DNA of 64,000 nt. It comes from Alphaproteobacteria bacterium. GTDB taxonomy: Bacteria; Pseudomonadota; Alphaproteobacteria; Rhizobiales; CAJQND01. Shown here piece after piece: positions 1 through 8,912 of this stretch (positions are counted from its first letter, which is position 1; the number at the start of each line of letters is the position of its first letter). The translations under genes and the position numbers were made by a program. A model generated the notes under the pieces. It made no database searches. It worked only from the letters and a program-made list of their open reading frames with translations, and had not been told where the DNA came from. The stretch covers positions 1-64,000 of the forward strand of contig JAAEUE010000399.1 in NCBI GenBank assembly GCA_024227565.1, written 5' to 3'.

Positions 1-204
1 CACGAACTCCTTCGACCAGCTGTAGGACAGACCCTGGGAGATCGCCTCCTCTCGGCAGAGCTCCGCACTGCTATCATCGCCCCGCAACCCGGCCCGCACA
101 ACCCCTATCCTGTCATCCGAAGAATACCGCCTCCGAGTCTTGCGCCGTATGTCCTTTACAGTGCGCTCTGCGGCGCCTTGATGTCGTTGTGATATCCGTC
201 TCAT
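1..204 (-). mobile_element. IS3-family transposase OrfA, 5' part (runs off the window)
   Basis: The reverse strand is open from an ATG at 204 to the window edge and gives 68 residues starting MRRISQRHQGAAERTVKDI. The Arg-rich start, the RRRYSSDDRIGVVRAGLRG stretch, AELCREEAIS and SYSWSKEFV match the N-terminal helix-turn-helix of IS3-family OrfA proteins, which bind the element's ends. An AGGAG ribosome-binding site lies just upstream of the ATG. The rest of orfA and any orfB lie outside the window, so intactness cannot be judged. The identification rests on pattern recognition of the family. Confidence 0.72.
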
Positions 205-497
205 CGTTCACTCCTGATCGGTGACGATGAGCCAAAAACACTCGCTTATGCAAATGCCGCAATCTGTTCCCTAGGCGTTGATCCCGGACAGTGAGCGATA
301 TTTTTGGGACGCTGCGTCATCACATGCGAAACTTAGACCGCAAATGGGACGGAAATTGACGCCAAGTCGCCTTAAGGGCGTATGCCCCGAAAGTTCTGCA
401 AGTGGCACTTTTGCGACGCTCTAACCTCTCAGATAGAGAGTCCGCATTCGGGGCCTAAGCTGACCTTCCCAGGCGCCACCGCGAATGCGGGCGATGA
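205..497. other. Gene-free junction between IS end and recombinase stub
   Basis: About 290 bases without a supportable gene. The part next to the orfA start should include the insertion sequence terminus, but I cannot identify the terminal inverted repeat because the other end lies outside the window. An open frame on the reverse strand across 429-839 has no recognisable protein content and is antisense to the recombinase remnant. Confidence 0.4.
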
Positions 498-863
498 CCG
501 CGGCTGAAGGTGCTGCCAGGTGCGGTCTCGGTCCGAAGAGCAGCTTGGCTTGAGAGAGTGTTCGGCTACTCTGCACGGAATACCGCACGTGAGCCATGGC
601 ACAATGAGACCAAGCGAGCAGGCATCAAGTATCTGGCGTTCCACTGTTGCCGGCATGGATTTGCCACCACCCTTCTCCACAAGGGCGTGGATGTGGTCAC
701 GATTGCCAAGCTGGGCGGCTGGAAGGACGTTGCACAGGTGGTCAAGACCTATGGACATGCAATGACCGATCCGACCATCACCGCTAAGATTATTGACACA
801 AAACTGGCACAGCACGAATTGCCAACGCACACAACCCACAGAAAGAAAAGGAAAGATCAGTGA
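498..863 (+). pseudogene. Tyrosine recombinase (phage-type integrase), C-terminal remnant
   Basis: The frame is open from 498 to the TGA at 861-863. It contains the C-terminal catalytic hallmarks of tyrosine recombinases: FHCCRHGFATTLL (the H-x-x-R-H block), an LGGWKDVAQVV segment where box II normally has L-G-H, and TYGHAMTD with the nucleophilic tyrosine. The N-terminal SAM-like domain and the first catalytic arginine are absent, and a stop at 495-497 closes the frame upstream. It is best read as the decayed 3' end of an integrase left by a lost element. A GTG at 510 could start a peptide, but it would lack half the active site. Confidence 0.65.
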
Positions 864-928
864 AGCCCTTCAACCCTCGTTGGGAAGAGGTGTCCCACGG
901 ACGGATGTGGGCGGATGAGGACGCAGAG

Positions 929-2137
929 TCAACCGGGCGGGTTTTGAACCGGACTAGGCGGCAGGCGCAGGACAAGCACGAGCCCAAAACACAAAAGTGC
1001 GGCAAGGGAGGAAAAGGCAATGGAGTAGCTCGCCGTTTGGTCAAACGCCCAACCTGCCAAAATCGGACCTAGAGCGCCACCGATGGTTCCAAAGAGCAGA
1101 ATGAGCCCAAAGATTGCCCCATGGGCCTTGAGACCGAAATACTCCGCTACGGTTGGCGAGACAGCCGTAAACAGCCCCCCATGAGCAAACCCATAAAGCG
1201 CCACCGCGCCAAACAACACCCAAGGGATGTTGATCAGCAGGAAGGCCAAAAGGCTGACAAGAAGAGGAACGAAACAAGACAACAAAGCACGTTTACCGCC
1301 AATTCGATCGGCAAGAGTTCCAAACGTCAAGCGGCCCACCACGCTGGAAGCCCCAATGACCGACAGCAAGATGGCCGCCAAGGCCGGCGTCATGCCCAGA
1401 TCCATTCCATGCACCACGATGTGAAGAGGAACGGTTGAAAGGGTGGGAAAGAAGCAAAACTGTATGGCGCAGAACATCCACAGAAGAGACGTCCGCCGTG
1501 CTTCATCAAAAGTCATCCCAGACGAGGCGGTGTTCGAGATTGAATCGTGATCAGCCGGCGGGCTCTTCATTAGGGACGCTGCAATCAGCAACATGACAAC
1601 TGCAACACACCCTAAGATGATCAAGGCAGGACGCCACCCAAAGTACGCTATCAAGACGGCCGCTGAAGGCGGTACCGCAATCTGGCCCGCCGCCGTGCCC
1701 GTTTTCACCACACCGGTCATCATGCCGCGGCGCTGATGGAACCAGCGCGCAATCGTGGAGAGTGTAACCACGTCATGGGTCGCCATGCCCACCCCAATGA
1801 ACATGCCGAACAGAACAAACAGTTGCCAGGGCTGGGTTACCTGAGAGAGCAGCACATAGCCGACGCCACACAACGTGCCGGCCACGCTCAGCACCATGCG
1901 TGGTCCGTAGCGGTCGTTCAGGCGTCCTCCAACGAACGCCAGGATACCCATGACAAGAAATGCCAGCGAAACGCAGCTGGACAGCAAAGTGCGCGACCAG
2001 CCGTATTCCAGCTCAAACGACTTGAAGAACAGGCCGTAGGAGAACAACAACCCGATTACGAAGAACTGAGTAAGGCAGGCGCCCAGAACGATGAGGTAGC
2101 GTTCGTCTATGGATTTGATGGTGACACCAAGAAGCAC
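929..2137 (-). CDS. MFS transporter, monocarboxylate-porter-like
   Basis: A 402-residue inner-membrane protein with about twelve hydrophobic segments. It has the family motif A after TM2 (GRLNDRYGPR, residues 71-80) and its repeat in the second half (GTLADRIGGKRA, near 265). Overall layout, with a short central loop near residue 200, fits the monocarboxylate/oxalate-formate-type branch of the major facilitator superfamily, which moves small organic acids by proton coupling. The only start in this region is a GTG at 2137. The substrate cannot be told from sequence. It is transcribed toward the recombinase remnant and has no operon partner. Confidence 0.8.
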   Translation of the reverse strand: MLLGVTIKSIDERYLIVLGACLTQFFVIGLLFSYGLFFKSFELEYGWSRTLLSSCVSLAFLVMGILAFVGGRLNDRYGPRMVLSVAGTLCGVGYVLLSQVTQPWQLFVLFGMFIGVGMATHDVVTLSTIARWFHQRRGMMTGVVKTGTAAGQIAVPPSAAVLIAYFGWRPALIILGCVAVVMLLIAASLMKSPPADHDSISNTASSGMTFDEARRTSLLWMFCAIQFCFFPTLSTVPLHIVVHGMDLGMTPALAAILLSVIGASSVVGRLTFGTLADRIGGKRALLSCFVPLLVSLLAFLLINIPWVLFGAVALYGFAHGGLFTAVSPTVAEYFGLKAHGAIFGLILLFGTIGGALGPILAGWAFDQTASYSIAFSSLAALLCFGLVLVLRLPPSPVQNPPG

Positions 2138-2180
2138 TGGTTAGGGGGCCGGTGTTGATCGGCACGTTGGAAATCTGGAT

Positions 2181-2255
2181 TGGCTGGGGCGGCAGGATTC
2201 GAACCTGCGAATGGCGACACCAAAAGCCGCTGCCTTACCACTTGGCCACGCCCCA
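2181..2255 (-). tRNA. tRNA-Gln (TTG anticodon)
   Basis: On the reverse strand the 5' TGGGGCG pairs with CGCCCCA at the 3' end, followed by a discriminator G and an encoded CCA. The anticodon arm GCGGC / GTCGC encloses the loop TTTTGGT, giving anticodon TTG. The T-loop reads GGTTCGAATCC. Length is 75 nucleotides including CCA. Confidence 0.95.
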
Positions 2256-2433
2256 CCATCCAATCCATCTATTTGGTCCGATCCAACACGACAGACCAAC
2301 ACCAAGGAATTTGAGATAACTCCGTGAGTCGCGGCGGAACATAGTCGTTCATGCGTTACACTTCAATCGTCGAATTTGCACTTTTCACCGCTTGCGGGCG
2401 AGAGGACGCAGCGTTATAACCCATCGGCTTTGG

Positions 2434-2510
2434 CGGAGTGTGGCGCAGCCTGGTAGCGCACCTCGTTCGGGACGAGGGGGTCGCAGGTTCAAATCCTGCC
2501 ACTCCGACCA
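2434..2510 (+). tRNA. tRNA-Pro (CGG anticodon)
   Basis: The acceptor strand CGGAGTG pairs with CACTCCG, followed by ACCA. The anticodon stem CCTCG / CGAGG encloses TTCGGGA, giving anticodon CGG. The T-arm reads GCAGGTTCAAATCCTGC. Length is 77 nucleotides including the encoded CCA. Confidence 0.95.
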
Positions 2511-2571
2511 ACCATCAACTAACAATCCCAAAAAAACATCAATATTTCAGAAACTTATCGGTCACATCGCT

Positions 2572-4248
2572 TCACTGCCGATGTACGGTGAGTTGCGGGA
2601 ATGGGATCGTCCAACCGTTCTCCGTGCAGCATTCCACGGCAATCCTCGCCATCGCGTGCATGATCGGATCGTAAAGATGGCCGGTGCCTGGGGCCACGTC
2701 CACCTCAATTTCATAGTCCAAAGACGAAGAACCCGCCCTAAAAAGGGTAACGAACGTTGCAAGCAATTTGTCTGAATCAACCAATTCGCGGATTTCACGG
2801 TCCACATAATCACGCATAATCTTGGAGATTTCACCAGACGCCGCTGCGGTTTGGTGGGAATAGTCAATTCCGAATTCGATGGTTGATCTATAACCACGCG
2901 AGACATTCTTAGGGTTCTGTTCCAGGAAAGCCTGTGTGGTGAAGTGCGAGACACTGCCGCCCTCCTCGCGCAAGTGCACCGCTTCGGGGCTTTGCAGGAT
3001 CACTTCGGCCCACAGGCCATTTTCAAGCACCACCCAGTCGCCTTCCTCGCTCGGGAACCAATGTTCCTTCTCATCCATGGGCCTGGAATGCTGACCTCTC
3101 AATTCGCGAACAGGAACAGTGAACAGTCCCCCTCTCAACGAAGGGTTTTCCAAGGAGGAGTACAGATCAAGCTTGTTCACCCGCCAGGGAATGCCGTTGA
3201 AGACCACGCGCTCACCTTCCTGCACAGCCCCAAGGTTGAGCAGCAATGTGATCTGCTCAAAGAAGGCCGGCAGCGATTTCAGAATGAACCAGCCGATGGC
3301 AATGAACAGGATCAACATGAACCCGGTTAGCAGCCAGTCATTGTAATAGTTGAAGATGGCAATGGCGGTGGCAAACGCAGTTGCCGCCGTTGCGATGTCG
3401 TAGATGAGCGAGCCTAACCGGACGGGGAAACTCCTGTTGCGAGGCACACCGATCAGATGGAGAATGAGGCGCCGCAAAAGACGCATGACCAGGATGACCA
3501 CGGCAAAGGTCAGAATACCGTAGGAGAGATTTCGGCCACGATTGCTGAAAAACGAGGAGAACGCACGATTGGCCGTGTCGCGTGCATCCACCCGTTCCGA
3601 CAGCCGCGCCTGCAATTGCTGCTGCGCTGTTGTTCCACGATCTTTTGCAGCAATTCTGCGCTGTTCCCAATTTTGCAGTATTGACTGCAAACGCTCCCCC
3701 ACCGCGCCATCTTTCGGCGCTCGTTCAATCATCGGCTGAATGTGCGAGATCGCGTCACCAGCGGTTTTTTCTTGCCGTTTCGCAGCAAGCAAAGATCTCT
3801 TCAAATGCTCGATCTGGCGGGCGTTTTCCGTGGCAGATTTTAGAATCCACACGAACGGGCGGATCAGCTGCTGGAGCTCTTCCTGCAGCTCAAACTTCTC
3901 ATTGGCAGGTTTGAAATCGCCCGCAGACACACCTGTGGCGAGACTGACAATCTGATCATCAAACTTTGCCAGCTCTGCGTTGACCTCCTTCAGCTTCTCA
4001 CCGAGGTCCTTCTTGTCAACGTCAGTTTGTGCCTTGTCGATCTGCCTACGCAGTTCCTTGGCAGCGTCCCGCTTGGCGCTCTGCGCCTCAAGGATGCTGG
4101 TGATGGCCTGCAGGGAGGAGCGAACCGCGTTTTCCTCAGCTGTTTTCTCTTCAGCGGTTTGGGTTTGCCCAGAGGCGGAGACGGCCATCAGACAAACAAT
4201 CGCCAGTGAGGCGAGGACCGGTCTGATGAGGGAGAGAATCAATGTCAT
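2572..4248 (-). CDS. MscS-family mechanosensitive ion channel with long periplasmic coiled-coil N-terminus
   Basis: With the ATG at 4248 the protein has 558 residues and begins with a signal peptide (MTLILSLIRPVLASLAIVCL, then a small-residue cleavage site). Residues about 30-240 are charged, helix-rich and probably coiled coil. Three membrane segments follow (about 242-266, 281-301, 305-325). After the last comes the beta domain of MscS channels (GERVVFNGIPWRVNKLDLYS, from about 345). Such channels open on membrane tension to release solutes in hypo-osmotic shock. An in-frame start at 4425 would place 59 unlikely residues before the signal peptide, so I prefer 4248. The gene ends 61 bases beyond the proline tRNA. 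Confidence 0.75.
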   Translation of the reverse strand: MTLILSLIRPVLASLAIVCLMAVSASGQTQTAEEKTAEENAVRSSLQAITSILEAQSAKRDAAKELRRQIDKAQTDVDKKDLGEKLKEVNAELAKFDDQIVSLATGVSAGDFKPANEKFELQEELQQLIRPFVWILKSATENARQIEHLKRSLLAAKRQEKTAGDAISHIQPMIERAPKDGAVGERLQSILQNWEQRRIAAKDRGTTAQQQLQARLSERVDARDTANRAFSSFFSNRGRNLSYGILTFAVVILVMRLLRRLILHLIGVPRNRSFPVRLGSLIYDIATAATAFATAIAIFNYYNDWLLTGFMLILFIAIGWFILKSLPAFFEQITLLLNLGAVQEGERVVFNGIPWRVNKLDLYSSLENPSLRGGLFTVPVRELRGQHSRPMDEKEHWFPSEEGDWVVLENGLWAEVILQSPEAVHLREEGGSVSHFTTQAFLEQNPKNVSRGYRSTIEFGIDYSHQTAAASGEISKIMRDYVDREIRELVDSDKLLATFVTLFRAGSSSLDYEIEVDVAPGTGHLYDPIMHAMARIAVECCTENGWTIPFPQLTVHRQ

Positions 4249-4599
4249 GCGGCACATTGTTGGCTTATAGCAAACCGTCAGGCAATGAAGAAACGGGGGA
4301 GACACCAAAAGTTTGATTTTGGTGTTTTCGCGCCCCAAACTGTCCAAAATTGGATATAAAAACCGCAGAAATCTGGGATTTTTGCTAACTCTATTTAAAT
4401 GGTCGCGCACATAAACTGATCCCACATTGTCACTGGGGGCTTATGAGTTCATGCGCGAGTTTTCCTGCACCATGCGGTTCGGCCAACTCGCGGTTCTTGA
4501 TGGGCCCGCCACCGATGCATGTGTTTCGGCGAAGGCTTCAACCCGCTTACTTCAGCTCCGCACAGTTCAAATGAAGACTTGCCGCGAAAGATTGAAAGC
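4249..4599. other. Divergent intergenic region
   Basis: About 350 bases between the start of the channel gene and the start of the epimerase gene, which point away from each other. It must hold both promoters, but I see no clear operator, terminator or structured element. The stretch near 4300-4400 is AT-richer than its surroundings. Confidence 0.4.
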
Positions 4600-5529
4600 A
4601 TGAAGGAAGGTCCCTTTCTCATAACTGGTGCGAGCAGTTTTATTGGCCGTGGCTTATGCCAGCATCTGCTTACTCATAACCCGGGGCGCAAAATTTTCGC
4701 CCTCGTCCCGTCACCAGCTGCGCTGCCGGTACAGGTTACGCAAATCGTTGTTCGCGATTGGAGCCTGGCCGGCCTCGTGGCCGCAATGGACGGACGCGAA
4801 TACGAGACGGTATTTCACCTGGCAGCCTATGGTGCGGACCAGGGGCAAAACGATGTTGCCAGCATGCTGGCGGCGAACACCGTTATGCCCTACACGATGG
4901 TTTTACTCGCCCAGAGGTGCGGCGCGGCTTTGATAAGTGTGGGCAGCAGTTATGAATATGCACTGCCCAGGCACGGCCGGGCACTCGACGAAACCAGCCC
5001 ACTTGAGGCCACCTCCCTTTACGGCGCTTCCAAAGCGGCGGGCTGGCTGACAGCTTCAGCCAGTGCGGTTGCCCACCATGTACCGTACATGCATTTGCGT
5101 CTGTTCAATGTGTTCGGCCCTGGAGAGAGCGCCGACCGCTTCTTGCCAACGCTTGCTGCGGCATTAACCGAAGGACGCAGGGTGCCTTTGTGTGATGGCG
5201 ACCAGATTCGCGACTTCATTCACGTTGATGATGTATGCAAGGCGCTTGTCGCAGCGGCACTTGCCGTCAGGAAATTCGGGCAGCCAAACGTCTTTAACAT
5301 CTGCACGGGCTGGGCAAACAGCGTACGAACATTTGCTGAAACCGCCTGCGAGATCCTAGGAGGCGAGCCATACCTCCTAGGTTTTGGCGATCTCGATCGG
5401 CGCCGCGGCGAACCGCCTGTTCTCATTGGCGATCCTTCGCGGGCAGAATCTGTTTTAGGATTTCGGGCGCGAAGCAACTTGAAGGCTGGGCTGGCACGTA
5501 CGCTCGGCCGAAGATTGGAAGCGGCGTAA
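4600..5529 (+). CDS. NAD-dependent epimerase/dehydratase (extended SDR family)
   Basis: From the ATG at 4600 the protein has 309 residues. It carries the Rossmann nucleotide motif TGASSFIG (9-16), the HLAAYGAD segment near 73, the catalytic serine region VGSSYEY (about 114-120) and Tyr141-x3-Lys145 (YGASK). This is the layout of extended short-chain dehydrogenases that act on nucleotide sugars (UDP-glucose epimerase and GDP-mannose dehydratase relatives). RDFIHVDDV near 207 is also typical. The exact sugar cannot be assigned. An upstream in-frame start at 4519 would add 27 residues that do not fit the fold. No neighbour suggests a polysaccharide cluster. Confidence 0.75.
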   Translation: MKEGPFLITGASSFIGRGLCQHLLTHNPGRKIFALVPSPAALPVQVTQIVVRDWSLAGLVAAMDGREYETVFHLAAYGADQGQNDVASMLAANTVMPYTMVLLAQRCGAALISVGSSYEYALPRHGRALDETSPLEATSLYGASKAAGWLTASASAVAHHVPYMHLRLFNVFGPGESADRFLPTLAAALTEGRRVPLCDGDQIRDFIHVDDVCKALVAAALAVRKFGQPNVFNICTGWANSVRTFAETACEILGGEPYLLGFGDLDRRRGEPPVLIGDPSRAESVLGFRARSNLKAGLARTLGRRLEAA

Positions 5530-5652
5530 CCAGGCCCAAATCAGGTTTCAAGACGAGTGGCGCAAGCTGTCCGAAACTGCTCCAGCTATATTGCAATGCA
5601 GGGCCTCAGTGCCCTACCCTAAGCAAGTGGCTGTGCAGGAGCGGAGAACTAC

Positions 5653-6393
5653 ATGAGCAATCAGGATCCGGAAACGGGCAGCTTTTTTCCGCGCGACCGC
5701 AGCTGGCACCCGAAGGCCTTCACGCCTGATTACAAAACCAGCGTGGTGCGTTCTCCGCAAAAAGCGTTGATTTCCTTTCCAAACACGATCTCGGAGATTA
5801 CTGGCCCTGTGTTCGGCCACAACATTCTCGGCGAGCTGGACCATGATCTGATCCGTAATTTCGCAAGCCCGGGAGAGAGCGCGATTGGTGAGCGCATTAT
5901 TGTGCATGGCCGCGTTCTGGACGAGCGCGGCCGCGGCGTACCAGGCGCACTGATCGAGGTTTGGCAGGCGAATGCCGGTGGGCGTTACCGCCACAAGAAC
6001 GAGGGCTACGTAGCCCCGCTCGATCCAAATTTCGGCGGCTGCGGACGCACCATCACCAACCAGGACGGCGCCTATGAATTCCGCACGGTAAAACCTGGAC
6101 CCTACCCTTGGCCCAACGGGGTCAACGACTGGCGGCCGGCTCATATTCATTTCTCGCTGTTCGGCGCTGGATTTGCCCAACGCCTGATCACCCAGATGTA
6201 TTTTGAAGGCGATCCCTTGATCCCGCTCTGCCCGATCGTCAACGCAATTTCAGACGAGCGCGCGATTGAGCAACTTGTGGCCCCGCTCGACATGGCGAAC
6301 ACGGTGCCAATGGATGCGCGGGCCTATAAGTTTGACATTGTTTTGCGCGGGCGCCGCTCAAGCCTGTTTGAGAACAAGCTGGAGGGCAACTGA
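5653..6393 (+). CDS. pcaH: Protocatechuate 3,4-dioxygenase beta subunit
   Basis: A 246-residue intradiol ring-cleavage dioxygenase subunit. The four iron ligands can be placed: Tyr112 (RYRHKNEGY), Tyr151 (YPWPNGVNDW), His164 and His166 (RPAHIHF), with the conserved Arg161 beside them. Their spacing equals that of the Pseudomonas beta subunit with a constant offset of four. The enzyme opens protocatechuate between its hydroxyls to give 3-carboxy-cis,cis-muconate, the first step of the beta-ketoadipate route. The alpha-subunit gene starts two bases after its stop, so the two are co-translated. No pcaB, pcaC, pcaD or pcaQ is visible beside it. Confidence 0.93.
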   Translation: MSNQDPETGSFFPRDRSWHPKAFTPDYKTSVVRSPQKALISFPNTISEITGPVFGHNILGELDHDLIRNFASPGESAIGERIIVHGRVLDERGRGVPGALIEVWQANAGGRYRHKNEGYVAPLDPNFGGCGRTITNQDGAYEFRTVKPGPYPWPNGVNDWRPAHIHFSLFGAGFAQRLITQMYFEGDPLIPLCPIVNAISDERAIEQLVAPLDMANTVPMDARAYKFDIVLRGRRSSLFENKLEGN

Positions 6394-6394
6394 G

Positions 6395-7009
6395 ATGGCG
6401 CAGTCACTCAATCGGTTGAAGGAATCCGCAGCACAAACGGCCGGACCCTATGTGCATATCGGATGCACGCCAAACTTCCTCGGCATGACAGGCGTTTTCC
6501 CCGAAGATTTGGGGCACTCCATGGTCAACGACAAGACGAAAGGTGAACGCATTACAATCACAGGCCATGTGTTTGATGGGACCGCTACGCCGCTCAAGGA
6601 TGCCCTTTTGGAAATCTGGCAGGCGGACGCAGGCGGCCTCTACAACAGTCCTTCAGAGCTGAGAGGCTCGGCCGATCCAAACTTCACAGGATGGGGCCGC
6701 CAACCAACTGACCTTGGCACCGGTGTGTTCAGCTTTGAAACCATCAAACCAGGCCGGGTTCCCTTCGGTGATGGTCGCCTGCAGGCAGCGCATATATCCT
6801 TCTACATCGTTGCACGAGGCATCAATCTCGGGCTCAACACGCGGATGTATTTTGGTGATGAAGAAGAGGCAAATGGCAAAGATCCAATCTTGGGCCGCGT
6901 GGAACACAAGGTGCGCGTGCCAACCCTGATTGCGCCAAGGCAAGGCAATACCTACACCTTCGAGATTCACCTGCAAGGCGACCGCGAAACGATATTCTTT
7001 GATATTTGA
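6395..7009 (+). CDS. pcaG: Protocatechuate 3,4-dioxygenase alpha subunit
   Basis: From the ATG at 6395 this is a 204-residue protein of the same fold as PcaH (ALLEIWQADAGG, DPNFTGWGR, IKPGRVPF, AAHISFYIVARGI). It lacks the iron-binding HIH pair, which is as expected because the alpha subunit shapes the substrate pocket but does not hold iron. It follows pcaH with a one-base gap between TGA and ATG. The frame is open further upstream inside pcaH, but the ATG at 6395 is the natural start, and the family's usual length is about 200 residues. Confidence 0.93.
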   Translation: MAQSLNRLKESAAQTAGPYVHIGCTPNFLGMTGVFPEDLGHSMVNDKTKGERITITGHVFDGTATPLKDALLEIWQADAGGLYNSPSELRGSADPNFTGWGRQPTDLGTGVFSFETIKPGRVPFGDGRLQAAHISFYIVARGINLGLNTRMYFGDEEEANGKDPILGRVEHKVRVPTLIAPRQGNTYTFEIHLQGDRETIFFDI

Positions 7010-7049
7010 CCAAATATCTGAGGACATATGAAAATCCCAAATTTTGAGG

Positions 7050-7850
7050 CTATTTCCCTTTAAAGGGCAGCAGAAGACACCACAGAATGTTTGAAGGCTT
7101 GCTGTCCTGATAGGGCTGCAGGCCGATCGTCATGGCGTCATGTCCATCCTGCGGCTGGTCAATGTAGGTGCCGAACATGCGGTCCCAGACAGAAAGATTA
7201 AAGCCGTAGTTGCTGTCGGTCTCGCGCTGGTGGATGGAATGATGCACCCGGTGCATATCCGGCGTCACGAATACTGTTCGCACGATTTTGTCGAGCCACA
7301 ATGGTATGCGCCAGTTGGCGTGATTGAACATGGCCGAGCCGTTCAACAATACCTCGAAGATGAACACCGCCAGCGCTGGTGCACCCAGCAAGATGATCAC
7401 GGCAAACTTGTAGAGCATGGAAAGAACGATCTCGACGGGATGGAACCGCGCGCCGGTGGTCACGTCAATGTCGCGGTCAGCGTGATGCATCCTGTGCACT
7501 AGCCACAGCATGGGCACCTTGTGAGAGGCAACATGCTGACCGTAAATCGCCATATCCAGCAAGAGGGCTGAGACCGCCACCTCAACCCAGAACGGCAAAT
7601 CCACGAAGGCAAAAAAACCCCACCCTTTGGCCGTGGCAATACCGGCCATGCCCACCGCTAAGATTGGAAACAGAAGGCGCAAAGTGAGCGTATCGACCAC
7701 CACGATGCCAATATTGGTGAACCAGCGCCGTGGCACGGGTTCGGTGCGTTCCTTGCGCGGCATGGACATTTCCAACACCGCCATCAAAGCGAACACGCCG
7801 GCAAAGACGCTCAGCCGTATGATACTTTCATTTTCGATGCCGGGCTCCAT
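7050..7850 (-). CDS. Sterol desaturase / fatty-acid hydroxylase family membrane protein
   Basis: A 266-residue polytopic membrane protein with the histidine clusters of the non-haem di-iron hydroxylase superfamily: H106-x3-H110 (HVASH), HRMHH at 119-123, FHP near 137 and HRVHH near 200. Members hydroxylate or desaturate sterols, hopanoid-type lipids, carotenoids or fatty acids. The substrate cannot be chosen here. It converges on pcaG and is separated from it by 40 bases. The ATG at 7850 has no competitor downstream before the first membrane segment. Confidence 0.8.
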   Translation of the reverse strand: MEPGIENESIIRLSVFAGVFALMAVLEMSMPRKERTEPVPRRWFTNIGIVVVDTLTLRLLFPILAVGMAGIATAKGWGFFAFVDLPFWVEVAVSALLLDMAIYGQHVASHKVPMLWLVHRMHHADRDIDVTTGARFHPVEIVLSMLYKFAVIILLGAPALAVFIFEVLLNGSAMFNHANWRIPLWLDKIVRTVFVTPDMHRVHHSIHQRETDSNYGFNLSVWDRMFGTYIDQPQDGHDAMTIGLQPYQDSKPSNILWCLLLPFKGK

Positions 7851-7920
7851 GGGCGCTGCCAGTCCTGTTTAATCAGAGGTGGCCGGTCCGCAGGCAAGAT
7901 GCAAGCTTAATCGCCCGATC

Positions 7921-8784
7921 TCAAAGCCGGTTCACGGGAAGTTTAAGGTATTGATTTCCATCATCTTCAGCCGGTGGCAGGCGGCCGCCGCGCATGTTGA
8001 CCTGGATTGAAGGCAGGATCAGCTTGGGCATCCCCAATTTCGCATCACGCTCTTCGCGCATCTTAACGAACTCTTCGACTGGAACACCGCCGCCCACGTG
8101 GATGTTCTTCTTTTTCTGCTCGCCCACGGTGGTTTGCCAGGCAAACTCATCACGGCCAGGCGCTTTGTAGTCGTGGCACACGAAAATCGCCGTATCATCA
8201 GGAAGCTCGAAGATCCGCTGTACTGAATTGTAGAGCTCTTCGGCACTGCCGCCGGGGAAATCACAGCGCGCACTGCCGAAATCGGGCATAAAGATCGTGT
8301 CACCGGTGAAGGTGGCATCTTCGATCAGATATGTCAGACAGGCCGGAGTGTGCCCAGGGGTATGAATGACCGAAGCCTTCATGTTGCCCACCGTGAAGGT
8401 GTCGCCATCCTCGAATAGAGCGTCGAACTGGCTGCCATCACGCTCAAAGGCCGTGCCGGCGTTGAACACCTTGCCGAAGACCTCCTGAACCACGGTGATG
8501 TTCTTGCCAATTCCCAACTTTCCGCCAAGTTTCTCCTTGATATACGGCGCAGCTGACAGGTGATCGGCATGGACATGGGTTTCGATAACCCATTCAGCTT
8601 CCAACCCCTGCGACCCGACATAGGCGATAATCTCATCGGCTGAATCATTACTGATGCGCCCTGCGGACATGTCGTAGTCCAGCACCGTGTCGATAATCGC
8701 ACATTTGTTGGTTTCGGGGTCGGACACCACGTAACTGATTGTGTTCGTGCCTGAATCGAAGAACGCTTTCACGTTAGAGATCAT
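7921..8784 (-). CDS. MBL-fold hydrolase, persulfide-dioxygenase / Blh-like
   Basis: A 287-residue metallo-beta-lactamase-fold protein with the metal motif HVHADH (70-75), TPGHTPACLTY and TGDTIFMPDFG. It continues with SARCDFPGGSAEELYNSV and VCHDYKAPGRDEFAWQTTVG. These segments are characteristic of the ETHE1/Blh branch, whose members oxidise glutathione persulfide to sulfite and are often sulfide-induced. No bigR regulator or rhodanese fusion lies next to it, but siroheme synthase, needed for sulfite reductase, is the next gene upstream on the same strand. A short inverted repeat lies in the upstream gap. Confidence 0.8.
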   Translation of the reverse strand: MISNVKAFFDSGTNTISYVVSDPETNKCAIIDTVLDYDMSAGRISNDSADEIIAYVGSQGLEAEWVIETHVHADHLSAAPYIKEKLGGKLGIGKNITVVQEVFGKVFNAGTAFERDGSQFDALFEDGDTFTVGNMKASVIHTPGHTPACLTYLIEDATFTGDTIFMPDFGSARCDFPGGSAEELYNSVQRIFELPDDTAIFVCHDYKAPGRDEFAWQTTVGEQKKKNIHVGGGVPVEEFVKMREERDAKLGMPKLILPSIQVNMRGGRLPPAEDDGNQYLKLPVNRL

Positions 8785-8841
8785 GGAAACCGGTCTCTCT
8801 GTCTCAGTTGTGCTTCTTGGCGCTCATCGCAAGCAGCCAAA

Positions 8842-8863
8842 TATATTCGCCTTTCCTAATATA
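8842..8863. promoter_or_regulatory. AT-rich inverted repeat upstream of the persulfide-dioxygenase-like gene
   Basis: TATATT at 8842-8847 is mirrored by AATATA at 8858-8863 with a ten-base spacer, 58 bases upstream of the hydrolase start. An AT-rich dyad at this place could bind an ArsR-type sulfide-responsive repressor such as BigR, which controls genes of this type in other proteobacteria. It could equally be a promoter -10 region. No regulator gene is present to support it. Confidence 0.22.
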
Positions 8864-8912
8864 ATCGAAATGGGTTCGCACTTCAATCTCGCACCCTTAA
8901 CGTGTTGGTGAA

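Noticed and set aside
860..1072. 70-codon forward frame after the recombinase remnant
   Set aside because: It overlaps the 3' end of the MFS gene, and its translation is Lys/Arg-rich with no recognisable family.
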